From contig JAAYUY010000207.1 of NCBI GenBank assembly GCA_012517435.1, positions 1-34,940 of the forward strand: 34,940 nt of DNA, given 5' to 3'. Positions 1-8,370 of this stretch are shown here, in pieces; the stretch's first letter is position 1; each line of letters starts with the position of its first letter. Made by a program: the position numbers and the translations under genes. The notes beneath the pieces were generated by a model. It did not search any database, was not told the DNA's origin, and saw only the letters and a program-made list of their open reading frames with translations. This DNA comes from Sphingobacteriales bacterium (GTDB lineage Bacteria; Bacteroidota; Bacteroidia; CAILMK01; JAAYUY01).

Positions 1-1542
1 GGAAAGTTTTTCTTTGACCGTTCCATCGGCATTGACGGTTACCGGAATGAATTCAAATTCAACATTATAATTTTCAGCAACCATTTCAAGGTTTCTGAGA
101 AAATTACCCTGAGCATAAGCTTTGATAAGCTCTGTGACATCTTTAATTATCTGATTTCCTTTTGTTTCCGAATAACTTTCATTGTAAAGTATCATGTCTT
201 TGGCTGAAAAAACCTGAAGGTTGTTTCCCCTTGTATATTTGTTCCCATATTCGATAATCAGGTCAGGATTTTGTTCGGTAAACTGAACAAAGGCAAGGCT
301 TTTCAAGCTTTCTTCCATTTGCTTTTTCAGATTTTCTGCTGCAATATCGAGTTTGACACTTACTTTCAAATCACCATAACTTTGCTCGGTTACAAAGACC
401 CAGTAGTTCTTAATGTTTTCTTTAGATATATCTTTATCAAGGCTGATCATGGCATTGAAATTAGTGGAAGATACCACTTTTCCTGTAGCAAATGGTGCTG
501 ATTTTGAAGGATCGGTGGTTCCGATCGGGTAAAGTCCGACTTTAGAATTTTCATAAATACCAACGATTTTGCCTCCATTAATCTGAATATTGTTGGCATC
601 CTGCCACTTTTCAATGATGTAATATGCTTTCTGTTCGACCACATTACCACCGAAAACAGGGACATCCATGCTTCCTTCAGCCTGAGGTTGCTGATTGGGT
701 GCCAACACACTCATATCGACTTTTATTTTTTCAAACAAAGCACGGTAAGTTGTATTTTTATCAGATGTTCTCATGGCTCTGTTGAAGGCATAGGAAAGAG
801 AGCCAACCGAATTGCCTTCTTCATCAAAAGCTTCGTAATTTAACTGGCTTGGAGATGCTCCGCTAAGGACAAACATGGGGGCTATTCCCTGATTGGCTCC
901 TCTCGAAGCATTGCCTTTTGTAATCATTCCACTTTCTTTTGCAGCACTGGTAACAGGGTTGTACCCGGCAGGACACATTTTTTCAAAAGTTCCCCTCGCT
1001 TTGGCTATCCCTCTTGTGGCTGTCCCCGAATGGCAGGCATCAAGAATAACGAGCAGGTTACCTGTTTCACCGAGCTTAAGTCTTAATTTGATGAACAGTG
1101 AATCCAGCTCATCATCACGTAGGTGTTTTTCTCCTTCATAAACACCCTTTTCATATCTCATATGGGCATCAAAAGGCACCAATGCTTCATCAAATCCATC
1201 CATTTCATCTCCGTTGTCATCCATAATCTGCTGGCCGTGTCCTGAATAATGAAAAACCACTACATCTCCCTTCTGTGCTCGTTTTGTCAGATCATTAATG
1301 GCTTTCACAATTCCATCTTTGGTAGCTTCTGCATCCTGAATAATTTTTATATCGGTAAACCCCTGAAGTTTCAAAGCATTTGTAATCAGAGGAATATCCT
1401 TCTCGGAACTAATGGTTCCCCATCCCCCTTCTTTCGGATATTTTCCAACAGCAACTACAAGGGCTAGTTTATTTTGTGCCAATACCAGATTTGACATTAA
1501 GATACCGGCAATCAGCAGGATAACAAGATTTAACCTTTTCAT
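1..1542 (-). CDS. Caspase-like (C14 / metacaspase family) secreted protease, 3' end outside window
   Basis: This frame is open from an ATG at 1542 to the window edge, giving 514 codons with no stop. The N-terminus is a signal peptide (MKRLNLVILLIAGILMSNLVLAQ), so the mature protein should act outside the cytoplasm. The caspase-fold signatures are clear: HYSGHG places the catalytic His near residue 102 and DACHSG the catalytic Cys near residue 170. An acidic, Gly-rich stretch (DDNGDEMDGFDEAL) lies between them, as in bacterial metacaspase-like proteins. The p20-like domain ends near residue 290. The remaining 220 or so residues are a C-terminal region I do not recognise. The start lies 11 bases after the stop of the upstream serine protease gene, so the two are almost certainly co-transcribed. 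The fold is certain; the substrate is unknown. Confidence 0.9.
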   Translation of the reverse strand, partial: MKRLNLVILLIAGILMSNLVLAQNKLALVVAVGKYPKEGGWGTISSEKDIPLITNALKLQGFTDIKIIQDAEATKDGIVKAINDLTKRAQKGDVVVFHYSGHGQQIMDDNGDEMDGFDEALVPFDAHMRYEKGVYEGEKHLRDDELDSLFIKLRLKLGETGNLLVILDACHSGTATRGIAKARGTFEKMCPAGYNPVTSAAKESGMITKGNASRGANQGIAPMFVLSGASPSQLNYEAFDEEGNSVGSLSYAFNRAMRTSDKNTTYRALFEKIKVDMSVLAPNQQPQAEGSMDVPVFGGNVVEQKAYYIIEKWQDANNIQINGGKIVGIYENSKVGLYPIGTTDPSKSAPFATGKVVSSTNFNAMISLDKDISKENIKNYWVFVTEQSYGDLKVSVKLDIAAENLKKQMEESLKSLAFVQFTEQNPDLIIEYGNKYTRGNNLQVFSAKDMILYNESYSETKGNQIIKDVTELIKAYAQGNFLRNLEMVAENYNVEFEFIPVTVNADGTVKEKLS

Positions 1543-1553
1543 TTTTTTTAATT

Positions 1554-3047
1554 TTAATACCAAAGAGTTTCTTTTAAGATATTTTCATCTCCTGAAAGAT
1601 AATGACGCATGGTCTGAACATTTTCAATATTGTCGTTGGGCTTTAACAAATAAAAGTCAACCACTCCGGCAATACCGCAAATTCTCATAACAGCACCGAA
1701 ATATTTCAGTTGTTCGGTTTTCCACATATTAACGAAATCCTTATTGACAATTCCTGCAGCGATAAGATAGTAGTTTGAATAGGAAGGAGAAGAAGGTGAG
1801 TTAGAGGCTTTGTTCAGAGGTGCACTGCTGTATTTATTCCCCTGGTATTTGTAATATTTGTTTTCATTAAGAGATACAAGCAGGTTGGGTTGTTTTTCGA
1901 CTAAACTCATTTTGGTTATCTGATCCATTACATACAGACCAATATCCTCCAATTGCTGATCTAATAATTCGCCAGCAGTAATGCTGACTTTTTTTACGGT
2001 ACTTCCTGATTTTAAGGTCAATACAACCGAAGCACCGGGTAGCACTTTTTCAAATTCACCAAGAACCTCTTCCACACTTCTGACTTCGACATTGCCGACA
2101 TGTGTAATACCCCATCCCATGTATTGATTAAAGATAGTGGCTGCCGGTGAATTTGGTATTATACCTGAAATAACAGGTATTGAATCAGACAACACGTAAT
2201 CATAGGTACTTTTGCTGATGTATCTGTAATTTGATTTTTGGGAGATTTCAAGGCCGAAATAGGCTCTTCTGACCCTTCCATTGTTGTTAATGATATCATT
2301 GACAACTCTTTCTGCAATTTTAGCCTCAAGGGCAAAATTTATTTGAGACTGGATAACCTGTTCACCTGTCGGAGAAGTGGCATAAGCTATTTTGGTGTTG
2401 ACCCCGGCTACTTTGCCGGCCTGATCTACCAGAGGCCCGCCACTGTTACCCCAAATAATGGTGGCAGTTGTTTGAAGGAATCCGAATTTTCCTGTATAAC
2501 CACCTCTGACCCTGTTTTTGGCACTGATAATACCACTCGAAACAGAATAGGGAAATTCTCCAAGCGGGTTGCCAATGGCATAAACAGATTCGCCAATACG
2601 TGGTTCTGTTTTTTTGAAGTCGAGGGTGGTAATTTCTGCCCCCGGCTGTGTGATAAACTCAAGAACAGCAATATCATAAAATGAATCTCCTCCGAGAATT
2701 CTGACATCATAAGCTTTTCCGCTGATGCTGTAAACCTTGATGCTCCCTCTTTCATCTGAGGCATCCTGTACCACGTGAGCATTGGTAATAATGTATTTTT
2801 TACCGTTTCTGGTAATTACAAAACCGGAACCCGAACCTTTTGCTCCATCGAGGCGAAGGGCATGGTCGTAGGCCATATCCACGTTGTTATCTCCGCGATA
2901 ACCAAGAGTTTTATTGGCATAATCCATTTTATAAACAGCTACAGTTACCACTGCACTCAGCGCATTCTCGAGCATATCGGAAACTGTCTGAGCATGAAGT
3001 GAGATGGTGATGAAGATGGCTGTCAATATTGCTGATATCTTTTTCAT
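1554..3047 (-). CDS. HtrA/DegP-like secreted serine protease with one PDZ-like domain
   Basis: This 497-residue protein has a signal peptide ending LHA|Q near residue 20. The trypsin-fold triad is visible: His91 in TNAHVV, Asp125 in YDIAVLE and Ser202 in GNSGGPL. After the protease domain, RAYFGLEIS (about residue 261) starts a PDZ-like region to about residue 355, ending in VVLTLKSGSTVKKVSI. This order is that of the S1C (HtrA/Deg) family with a single PDZ domain. The last 135 or so residues are an unrecognised tail, including a Ser/Asn-rich stretch near 415. It lies between the small secreted protein gene, with an intergenic hairpin upstream, and the caspase-like gene downstream. DegS-type relatives cleave anti-sigma factors in the periplasm; whether this one acts on the anti-sigma-like protein of the same cluster is inference. 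Confidence 0.9.
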   Translation of the reverse strand: MKKISAILTAIFITISLHAQTVSDMLENALSAVVTVAVYKMDYANKTLGYRGDNNVDMAYDHALRLDGAKGSGSGFVITRNGKKYIITNAHVVQDASDERGSIKVYSISGKAYDVRILGGDSFYDIAVLEFITQPGAEITTLDFKKTEPRIGESVYAIGNPLGEFPYSVSSGIISAKNRVRGGYTGKFGFLQTTATIIWGNSGGPLVDQAGKVAGVNTKIAYATSPTGEQVIQSQINFALEAKIAERVVNDIINNNGRVRRAYFGLEISQKSNYRYISKSTYDYVLSDSIPVISGIIPNSPAATIFNQYMGWGITHVGNVEVRSVEEVLGEFEKVLPGASVVLTLKSGSTVKKVSITAGELLDQQLEDIGLYVMDQITKMSLVEKQPNLLVSLNENKYYKYQGNKYSSAPLNKASNSPSSPSYSNYYLIAAGIVNKDFVNMWKTEQLKYFGAVMRICGIAGVVDFYLLKPNDNIENVQTMRHYLSGDENILKETLWY

Positions 3048-3070
3048 AATTTTGATTTTTTAGCTTTTTT

Positions 3071-3125
3071 ACACTTCGGGCACTGCAGGAATAACCTATT
3101 CATCTGCAGTGCCCGTCAAAAGTGT
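3071..3125 (-). promoter_or_regulatory. Long intercistronic hairpin between the small secreted protein and protease genes
   Basis: A perfect 12-base inverted repeat (CGGGCACTGCAG at 3077-3088, CTGCAGTGCCCG at 3104-3115) is extended outward by ACACTT/AAGTGT after a 4-base bulge, and inward by GAAT/ATTC. It begins just after the stop codon of the 143-residue protein gene and ends 24 bases before the protease start. On the transcribed minus strand it is followed by an A-rich stretch, not a U-run, so it is not a classical intrinsic terminator. A role in mRNA 3'-end protection or partial attenuation, raising the small protein relative to the proteases, is inference. Confidence 0.7.
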
Positions 3126-3128
3126 AGT

Positions 3129-3560
3129 TTAGTAAAGGGTTACATTCCATTCCTGGTTGTCGCAGGATTTGGTCTGCGGTCCCCAGGTAAGTTTGCTTCC
3201 GTCATCAAAGAGAGCTTCTGCATAAACTTTTGTGCTGCCGCCTGAAACGGTTACAGAACCTTTACCCCATGGTGCAACATATCCCTGCAGTACATTATTG
3301 ACATAGCAGTCAATGTAGTAGTTAGTCCAGTTGTCAAAAGTAATGTAACAGCTTCCACCACGTGTGGCTGTTCCACCTTTTGTAGCTGGGCGAACTGCTT
3401 CAGGAGCTTTTGTTGCACTGTTCAAAGGTTTTTCAACGGCAGTACCTCTTGAGGCAGCTGCTTTGGTTGATGACATCTGATCTGTGAGTGGGAGTACTTG
3501 AGCGTACAGAAATCCACTTACTAAGAAACCTGCGAATAAGGTTAAGAAAACTTTTTTCAT
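3129..3560 (-). CDS. Small secreted protein of unknown function with a basic linker and C-terminal beta-rich domain
   Basis: I do not recognise a named family. The 143-residue protein has a signal peptide (residues 1-20, ending LYA|Q). A Lys/Arg/Ala/Thr-rich, probably disordered linker follows (about 30-69), with basic residues spaced every few positions. The compact C-terminal domain (about 70-143) is rich in aromatic, Gly and Val residues (ITFDNWTNYYID, GYVAPWGKGSVTVSGG) and contains Cys71, Cys85 and Cys133. The pattern suggests a small beta-sandwich. It sits in the sigma-factor operon, upstream of the two proteases. The unusual linker makes it a plausible substrate or prodomain-regulated product, but this is conjecture. 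Confidence 0.8.
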   Translation of the reverse strand: MKKVFLTLFAGFLVSGFLYAQVLPLTDQMSSTKAAASRGTAVEKPLNSATKAPEAVRPATKGGTATRGGSCYITFDNWTNYYIDCYVNNVLQGYVAPWGKGSVTVSGGSTKVYAEALFDDGSKLTWGPQTKSCDNQEWNVTLY

Positions 3561-3593
3561 TGCATTAAAATTTATTGGTTAATAAAATAGTTC

Positions 3594-4115
3594 CTAATTA
3601 CAAAAATAGTTAATAGCATCTTCCACAACAGTCAATCCCTTAAAATATGCTTTTTTCATATAATAACAACCTTCTGTTGTATTTTCCATTTCCAGATAAA
3701 GGCGGCCTTTGTTGTAAATGGCCACAAGATAATTGCTGTCAAGATCGATGGCTTTGTTGTACAAATTCATTGCTTCCTCAAACTTTCCGATTCTGACATT
3801 CATCATAGCCAGATTGTTGTAGTACACCGGCATGGGTTTAATTGAAATTGCTTTACTATAATCGGTTAATGCCTGTTCGTTATTGCCAAGTTCATCCTGA
3901 GTCAATCCTCTTCTGAAATAGGCATCCGCAAAATCAGGCCTCTGTTCTATTGCTAAGCTAAAGTAGTAAAGAGCACTGTCGTATGAACGTTCACTGAATT
4001 TTTCCATTCCCTTGCTGAAGTATATGTCGGCTTTGTCCTGACTAAAGGCTGGTGTTATGCTGGCGGTGATCAATATGCTGACTGTGGTTAACATCATGGT
4101 TCTAAATTTTCTCAT
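3594..4115 (-). CDS. Exported TPR-repeat protein
   Basis: A tetratricopeptide-repeat protein of about 173 residues. I chose the ATG at 4115 because MRKFRTMMLTTVSILITASITPAFSQ then forms a normal signal peptide. In-frame ATGs also exist at 4133 and 4154 and would add a basic leader. About four TPR units follow (ADIYFSKGMEKF, ADAYFRRGLTQDEL, PVYYNNLAMMNV, LVAIYNKGRLYLE), filling almost the whole mature protein, which ends in a Cys-containing tail. TPR proteins act as protein-protein scaffolds. Here the gene lies between the anti-sigma-like gene and the secreted protein/protease genes, so it may assemble the exported components. No catalytic function is visible. Confidence 0.85.
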   Translation of the reverse strand: MRKFRTMMLTTVSILITASITPAFSQDKADIYFSKGMEKFSERSYDSALYYFSLAIEQRPDFADAYFRRGLTQDELGNNEQALTDYSKAISIKPMPVYYNNLAMMNVRIGKFEEAMNLYNKAIDLDSNYLVAIYNKGRLYLEMENTTEGCYYMKKAYFKGLTVVEDAINYFCN

Positions 4116-4171
4116 CTTTTCTCTTTTTTTCATTTTGATTGTTAAATACCACATCTTTCAAAAAGGTAAAT

Positions 4172-5035
4172 TTATTGTTTTAAGATTTTTAAAATTGATT
4201 CAGCCTGTGCTGAATATGGGTTCTTTTCAACTGTAAGTTTCTGAAACTCCAGAATAGCCTGTTCAATATTTTCAAGCTTTAAACAGGCCATTCCTGCATA
4301 CCAGATACTTGGGTAATAAAATTTGAATGAAGGTTCAGCCTGGAGTTTTAAAAGCAAACTCAATGCAGATTTGTTTTTATCTAAAGAGAGTAGAGTCATG
4401 GCATAGTAAAACTGAGCTTCTTTTATATCCTTTAGATTTTTCAATAACTCTTCTGCTTTCAAATAGTCTTGCTGATCGTAGTAGTACATTGCCCTTTCAA
4501 AACTATCCACCGGGATTTCTCCCCTGCTTTTGGGGAATACTTTGTTGGGATATTGGGTGTAGTAGTCATTATATGCATTCATTGCAAGCAGTTTCATGCG
4601 TTCACCGGCAGGTTTCTGCGGCTCAACAGGTTTATTAGCAGATTGTGAAGTATCTTTTGGTGAAATCAGATTGGAATCGGTTTGTTGTTCCTGAGCCAAA
4701 AATTCTTTATGTTTTTGTGTTTGCTGAATTTTTATAATAACAGAAATGCCCACTACTACGAAAAGGACGATAGCAGCAGCAATAGCCAAATAAGTAGACA
4801 GTTTTCTGCCTGAAAGCAAGGTTTTTTCCTGTAAATCAATTTCTTTGAATTTTTCACGGAGATAATCTTCTGAAGCAGCTTTAATTCCTTTAACGATACT
4901 AAGGTAGATTTCAAAATCTGCTTTTAATTCCGGGTCTTCCGACAGTTTTTTATCGAAAGATTCTTTTTCACTTTCGCTAAGTTCGCCTCGGATATAACTG
5001 TCAAAAAGTTCAATATTGCTGTTTGTTTCTTCCAT
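4172..5035 (-). CDS. Membrane anti-sigma-like protein with C-terminal TPR-like sensor region
   Basis: This 287-residue protein begins with a short acidic helical domain (FDSYIRGELSESEKESFDKKL) typical of Bacteroidota anti-sigma factors. It lacks the HxxxCxxC zinc motif of the classical ZAS family. One transmembrane helix (about 81-103) follows, then a polar linker rich in Gln, Ser and Lys, then TPR-like helical pairs (about 170-287: AMYYYDQQDYLKAEELL, AQFYYAMTLLSLDKNKSA). The predicted topology puts the sigma-binding domain in the cytoplasm and the TPR region in the periplasm. It starts 30 bases after the sigma-factor gene, the usual arrangement for a sigma/anti-sigma pair. Its role as anti-sigma factor is inferred from topology and position. 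Confidence 0.8.
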   Translation of the reverse strand: MEETNSNIELFDSYIRGELSESEKESFDKKLSEDPELKADFEIYLSIVKGIKAASEDYLREKFKEIDLQEKTLLSGRKLSTYLAIAAAIVLFVVVGISVIIKIQQTQKHKEFLAQEQQTDSNLISPKDTSQSANKPVEPQKPAGERMKLLAMNAYNDYYTQYPNKVFPKSRGEIPVDSFERAMYYYDQQDYLKAEELLKNLKDIKEAQFYYAMTLLSLDKNKSALSLLLKLQAEPSFKFYYPSIWYAGMACLKLENIEQAILEFQKLTVEKNPYSAQAESILKILKQ

Positions 5036-5065
5036 GAAATTAAAATTCAGACTTAAATACCATGT

Positions 5066-5641
5066 TTAATTGGTTTGTAAATTAATTCTGCTGAAATTTT
5101 TTAGCACAGCCTCCTTAAGTTTTTGAAAACAATTGTATTTACTGCTTTTTGCACTGTCAACATTGGTATAATTCAGCTCAAAGGCTATCGTTTCCATGCT
5201 TTTTTTCTCATAATAAAATGCATATAGCAGTTTAAAACATTTCTCCCCAATCCGTTTTAATTCCTGTCGTATTAATTCCTCGTTTTCATTCATTTCCATC
5301 TTTGAAAACAAATCAGCATCCTTATCCTGATAGGTATTTTCCAGATGTTCAGGCATTCTGACTTCATGCTGTTTTTTACGTATTTCTTTACCTATCAGAT
5401 GAATTCCTATTTCAAACAAATAGGTTTTTGGCTTACAGGTAAATTGTGTTAATCGTCCTTCTACTATATTGTTTCTGAATGCCAATACAGCATCCTGATA
5501 AATTTCTTTGAGAATTTCATGGTCTAATCCATATTTTTTATAAGCATAAGCAATAAATGAATTACGGTTTTCTGTATAAAACCTTATTAAAACTTTTTCA
5601 TTACCGTTCCTGATTTCCTCCAAAAGTTTCTGAGGATTCAT
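5066..5641 (-). CDS. ECF-like sigma-70 family RNA polymerase sigma factor
   Basis: At 191 residues this matches ECF sigma factors. Residues about 10-100 form region 2 (EILKEIYQDAVLAFRNNI, then FTCKPKTYLFEIGIHLIGKEIRK). Residues about 130-185 form region 4 with a helix-turn-helix (SMETIAFELNY, SAKSSKYNCFQKLKEAV). There is no region 3, as expected for the ECF group. It is the first gene of the minus-strand cluster running to the caspase-like protease, and a -7 element lies just upstream. ECF sigma factors usually activate their own operon when an extracytoplasmic signal releases the anti-sigma factor; self-regulation is therefore likely but not shown here. Confidence 0.88.
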   Translation of the reverse strand: MNPQKLLEEIRNGNEKVLIRFYTENRNSFIAYAYKKYGLDHEILKEIYQDAVLAFRNNIVEGRLTQFTCKPKTYLFEIGIHLIGKEIRKKQHEVRMPEHLENTYQDKDADLFSKMEMNENEELIRQELKRIGEKCFKLLYAFYYEKKSMETIAFELNYTNVDSAKSSKYNCFQKLKEAVLKNFSRINLQTN

Positions 5642-5664
5642 ATTTTCGATATACTTATTTTAAG

Positions 5665-5672
5665 CAAAGATA
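5665..5672 (-). promoter_or_regulatory. Bacteroidota -7 element for the sigma-factor operon
   Basis: On the minus strand the sequence reads TATCTTTG, a full match to the TAnnTTTG -7 element, 23 bases before the sigma-factor ATG. No convincing TTG element is seen at the expected upstream distance, so the promoter may be a housekeeping promoter with a weak -33 box or may be partly sigma-specific. Confidence 0.5.
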
Positions 5673-5704
5673 CAAATTTAGAATAATCCTAAAATAATAT
5701 TTTT

Positions 5705-8185
5705 CTATTCATTTTCCCAATAAAATTCCATTTCCTGCTGATTTTCTTTTCTGGGCGTTTTTATTTTCTCCTTAAGCTCTGTTTTTTTTATTGATTCACT
5801 TCTTTTGAATGCCTCTTTCGCTTTAGTTTGTTCATATTTAAGCTTATAGTCATCAACAGTACCGGTCATGTTCACATAAATGTTGATGCCTCCATTGCTG
5901 CTTTTCTCAGAAGCTTCAAATTCTGTTATATTCCGGTTATATCTTTTGAAAAATAAATCCGTAAGATTTACTTTAAAATAGTAATCTATATGATTATCAA
6001 AAGTATGCGTGCCAGACAATGCAATATTGAAAGCCGTGTTTGAAACATTCATATATGGAATGGTTATAACTCTTTCTTTAATTAAAATGGTATTTTCAAG
6101 CTTGTCAAACTTAACATCTTCAAGCTTTTTCATCCTGACAAAACCAAAAAGGTCTTTTAATGGCTCAAAATTCCTGATATTACCATTACTTACAACCACA
6201 TCTGCCAGACAAAACAAACTTGCTTCATCCGGGATAAACAAATAATCAAATTTCAAACTAAATTGAAGGTTCCCGTCAGTAATTCCGCTTAAATGCCTGT
6301 CTGTAATGTAATCCTGATCAAAATTATCCATTTCCCTGAAAATTTCTTTGATTTCCATATCCGAAACATGAACAATTCCATCTATCTGAAATTTATCATT
6401 GCCGGAAGGGAAAATTTTTCCATAGCCACTCAGTTTTCCTTTTGCAGTGGTCAATCTTGCATCCGAAACGCTTATTTCATTATCTAAATATTTAAGTCTG
6501 GCTTTTACATTTTCTGCTGTAAAATTCTGATATTTGAGTCTAACTACTTCAATATCTGCAAGATATAATATTTTCTCAGGAAAAACTACGGATTTATAGC
6601 CTTCACTTTGGTCATTATTACCAGATGATTCTGATTTCAGATATTTGTCAAGTGTCAGAGAGCCGGCATTTAGTTTTATATTGAAAGCAGCAGGTTTTCC
6701 TGAGCTGTCGAGTAAACTTAAATAATTTTGTATTTTTCCACTCATTTTAAAATCAGTCTGGTCGAAAATTCCACTCAAACTATTGATTATTAAAATCCTG
6801 GAATTATTCTCTTCGGTATTGACTGTTCCTGTAAGTTTTTTTATATCATAGTCATCATATCTGAAGCTGAATTCTTTTAATGTAAGCTTGATTCGGATAT
6901 CGCTCTGATTGAAATTAAGAGACTTCAGGCTGTCCATATATCCATTAACCTTAATGTTAAAATCAAGCTTTCCCGAAATGTTTTTGAATTCATCCAAACC
7001 ACCTAATAATGCTAATAAATCCGGTTCAAGCGTTGACTGACATTCCATTCGAATAAAAGGATGTATCAGATCATCAGCTGATAATTTCAAATTCAAACTG
7101 GTGTTCTGATGAAATACCTCTGCCCTGTCAACTGTCAGCCGTCCGTTTTTATGATTGGCAAAACCAGCATTTGAAAAATTCCCTGACAGGTTTATTTTGT
7201 TGAATAATATATCTTTATCAATAATTCTGACAGCAGCATCTGCTAAATTGAAATTAATTTTGATTTCAGGTAAAACAGTATCCGAAATCATCCCTTTTAT
7301 AGTGGATTTAAAGGAGACTTTCCCGTTAAATTCAAAGTTTGAGAGTGTATCTTTGTCTTTAACCGGAAGAATTCGAATAGCTTCAGCTAAGTTAATGTTA
7401 TCAGAATTGAGTTTTAAATCAAGAAACATTTTTTCACGACTCTTTAATTGACCGGAAAGAAGCCATGAGGTTTCATCAAGGTTTGCCGTAAAATGATTGA
7501 TTTTATAAAGATTTTGTGAAGTATTTACCTGAATATCAGCATTCATTGCTATTGGAGTATTGTTGAAAATCCGGATTGAATCGACATAAAAGCTGATGAT
7601 TTCACCATTTAACTTTGAAACCATATTAAACTCTTCAGATTGAAGTTTTCCTTTCAGTTGTAGTTTTTCAAAATTACCTTTAAACGATGTGTGATCTTTC
7701 TCAGATAAAAAATTCAGTCTGGTATTTTTCAAAATTATTTTATTTAAGTCAAGGTCAAAATCACCGGATTTTTGATCTGAACTGGTCAGGACATTAAAAT
7801 TGGTGATGCCATTCTGGTCGATATATGCTTGAATGGCAACCTCATCGATCTCAAGTTTTTCAACAATGAAATTTTTCCTGAAAAAAGACCAGAAATCGAG
7901 CTGTAGGTATAATTTATTTATTGTAATTAGCGGTTTATTTCCCGATTGGGGATTTTCATAAATAATGACATCTTTTGCCAGAATAGCGATATTTGGAAAA
8001 TTACGAAAAGGAGATATATGAGCCGTACCAATCTGATAAGGAGACGAAATATAATTCTTTAACTGCTTATTGAGTATTTTGGCAAAATCTTCCTGAAAAG
8101 TCAGTAAATATAGAAAAAAAACTGAAGAAAGAGACAAGAGGGCTATCAGGGAAAGCAGCAAAGTATTTACTTTTCTGTACGTCAT
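5705..8185 (-). CDS. AsmA-family outer-envelope protein
   Basis: This 826-residue protein has one N-terminal membrane anchor (about 8-29). A long periplasmic region of repeating beta-strands follows, as in the AsmA/TamB-like bridge proteins (IGTAHISPFRNFPNIAILAKDVIIYE near the N-terminus is a typical AsmA start). Its C-terminal part (about 700-790) contains the alternating strand pattern NTAFNIALSGTHTFDNHIDY found in Bacteroidota AsmA proteins. The protein ends in a charged Lys/Glu tail. AsmA-like proteins are linked to lipid transport between membranes and outer-membrane homeostasis. It lies upstream of the sigma-factor operon on the same strand, 63 bases away, but that operon has its own candidate promoter, so functional linkage is not implied. 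Confidence 0.82.
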   Translation of the reverse strand: MTYRKVNTLLLSLIALLSLSSVFFLYLLTFQEDFAKILNKQLKNYISSPYQIGTAHISPFRNFPNIAILAKDVIIYENPQSGNKPLITINKLYLQLDFWSFFRKNFIVEKLEIDEVAIQAYIDQNGITNFNVLTSSDQKSGDFDLDLNKIILKNTRLNFLSEKDHTSFKGNFEKLQLKGKLQSEEFNMVSKLNGEIISFYVDSIRIFNNTPIAMNADIQVNTSQNLYKINHFTANLDETSWLLSGQLKSREKMFLDLKLNSDNINLAEAIRILPVKDKDTLSNFEFNGKVSFKSTIKGMISDTVLPEIKINFNLADAAVRIIDKDILFNKINLSGNFSNAGFANHKNGRLTVDRAEVFHQNTSLNLKLSADDLIHPFIRMECQSTLEPDLLALLGGLDEFKNISGKLDFNIKVNGYMDSLKSLNFNQSDIRIKLTLKEFSFRYDDYDIKKLTGTVNTEENNSRILIINSLSGIFDQTDFKMSGKIQNYLSLLDSSGKPAAFNIKLNAGSLTLDKYLKSESSGNNDQSEGYKSVVFPEKILYLADIEVVRLKYQNFTAENVKARLKYLDNEISVSDARLTTAKGKLSGYGKIFPSGNDKFQIDGIVHVSDMEIKEIFREMDNFDQDYITDRHLSGITDGNLQFSLKFDYLFIPDEASLFCLADVVVSNGNIRNFEPLKDLFGFVRMKKLEDVKFDKLENTILIKERVITIPYMNVSNTAFNIALSGTHTFDNHIDYYFKVNLTDLFFKRYNRNITEFEASEKSSNGGINIYVNMTGTVDDYKLKYEQTKAKEAFKRSESIKKTELKEKIKTPRKENQQEMEFYWENE

Positions 8186-8221
8186 TTTCTGTTTGTTTGA
8201 TGCAAATAAACTGCAAAAATT

Positions 8222-8235
8222 CTGAATTATTTCAG
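8222..8235 (-). terminator. Possible weak terminator after tRNA-Val
   Basis: On the minus strand a 5-base stem CTGAA/TTCAG with loop ATAA is followed by AATTTTT. It lies between the tRNA-Val gene and the AsmA-like gene. The stem is short and AT-rich, so the call is tentative. The rest of 8186-8370 holds no gene I can see. Confidence 0.25.
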
Positions 8236-8370
8236 TGCGTTATTCACATTAGCGGAAATCAGGAAATTTTCTTTAGAAATTCATGTTTTGATAATTATTA
8301 TTTACCTGAAATACAATACTTTACTTAAAGAGATATGAAAGTGATATTGGAGAAAGTGGTGTGAAGGAAG

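Noticed and set aside
2238-2684. 148-codon plus-strand frame inside the HtrA-like protease gene
   Set aside because: It is antisense to the catalytic domain, whose triad is intact; there is no promoter or domain signal for the plus-strand frame.
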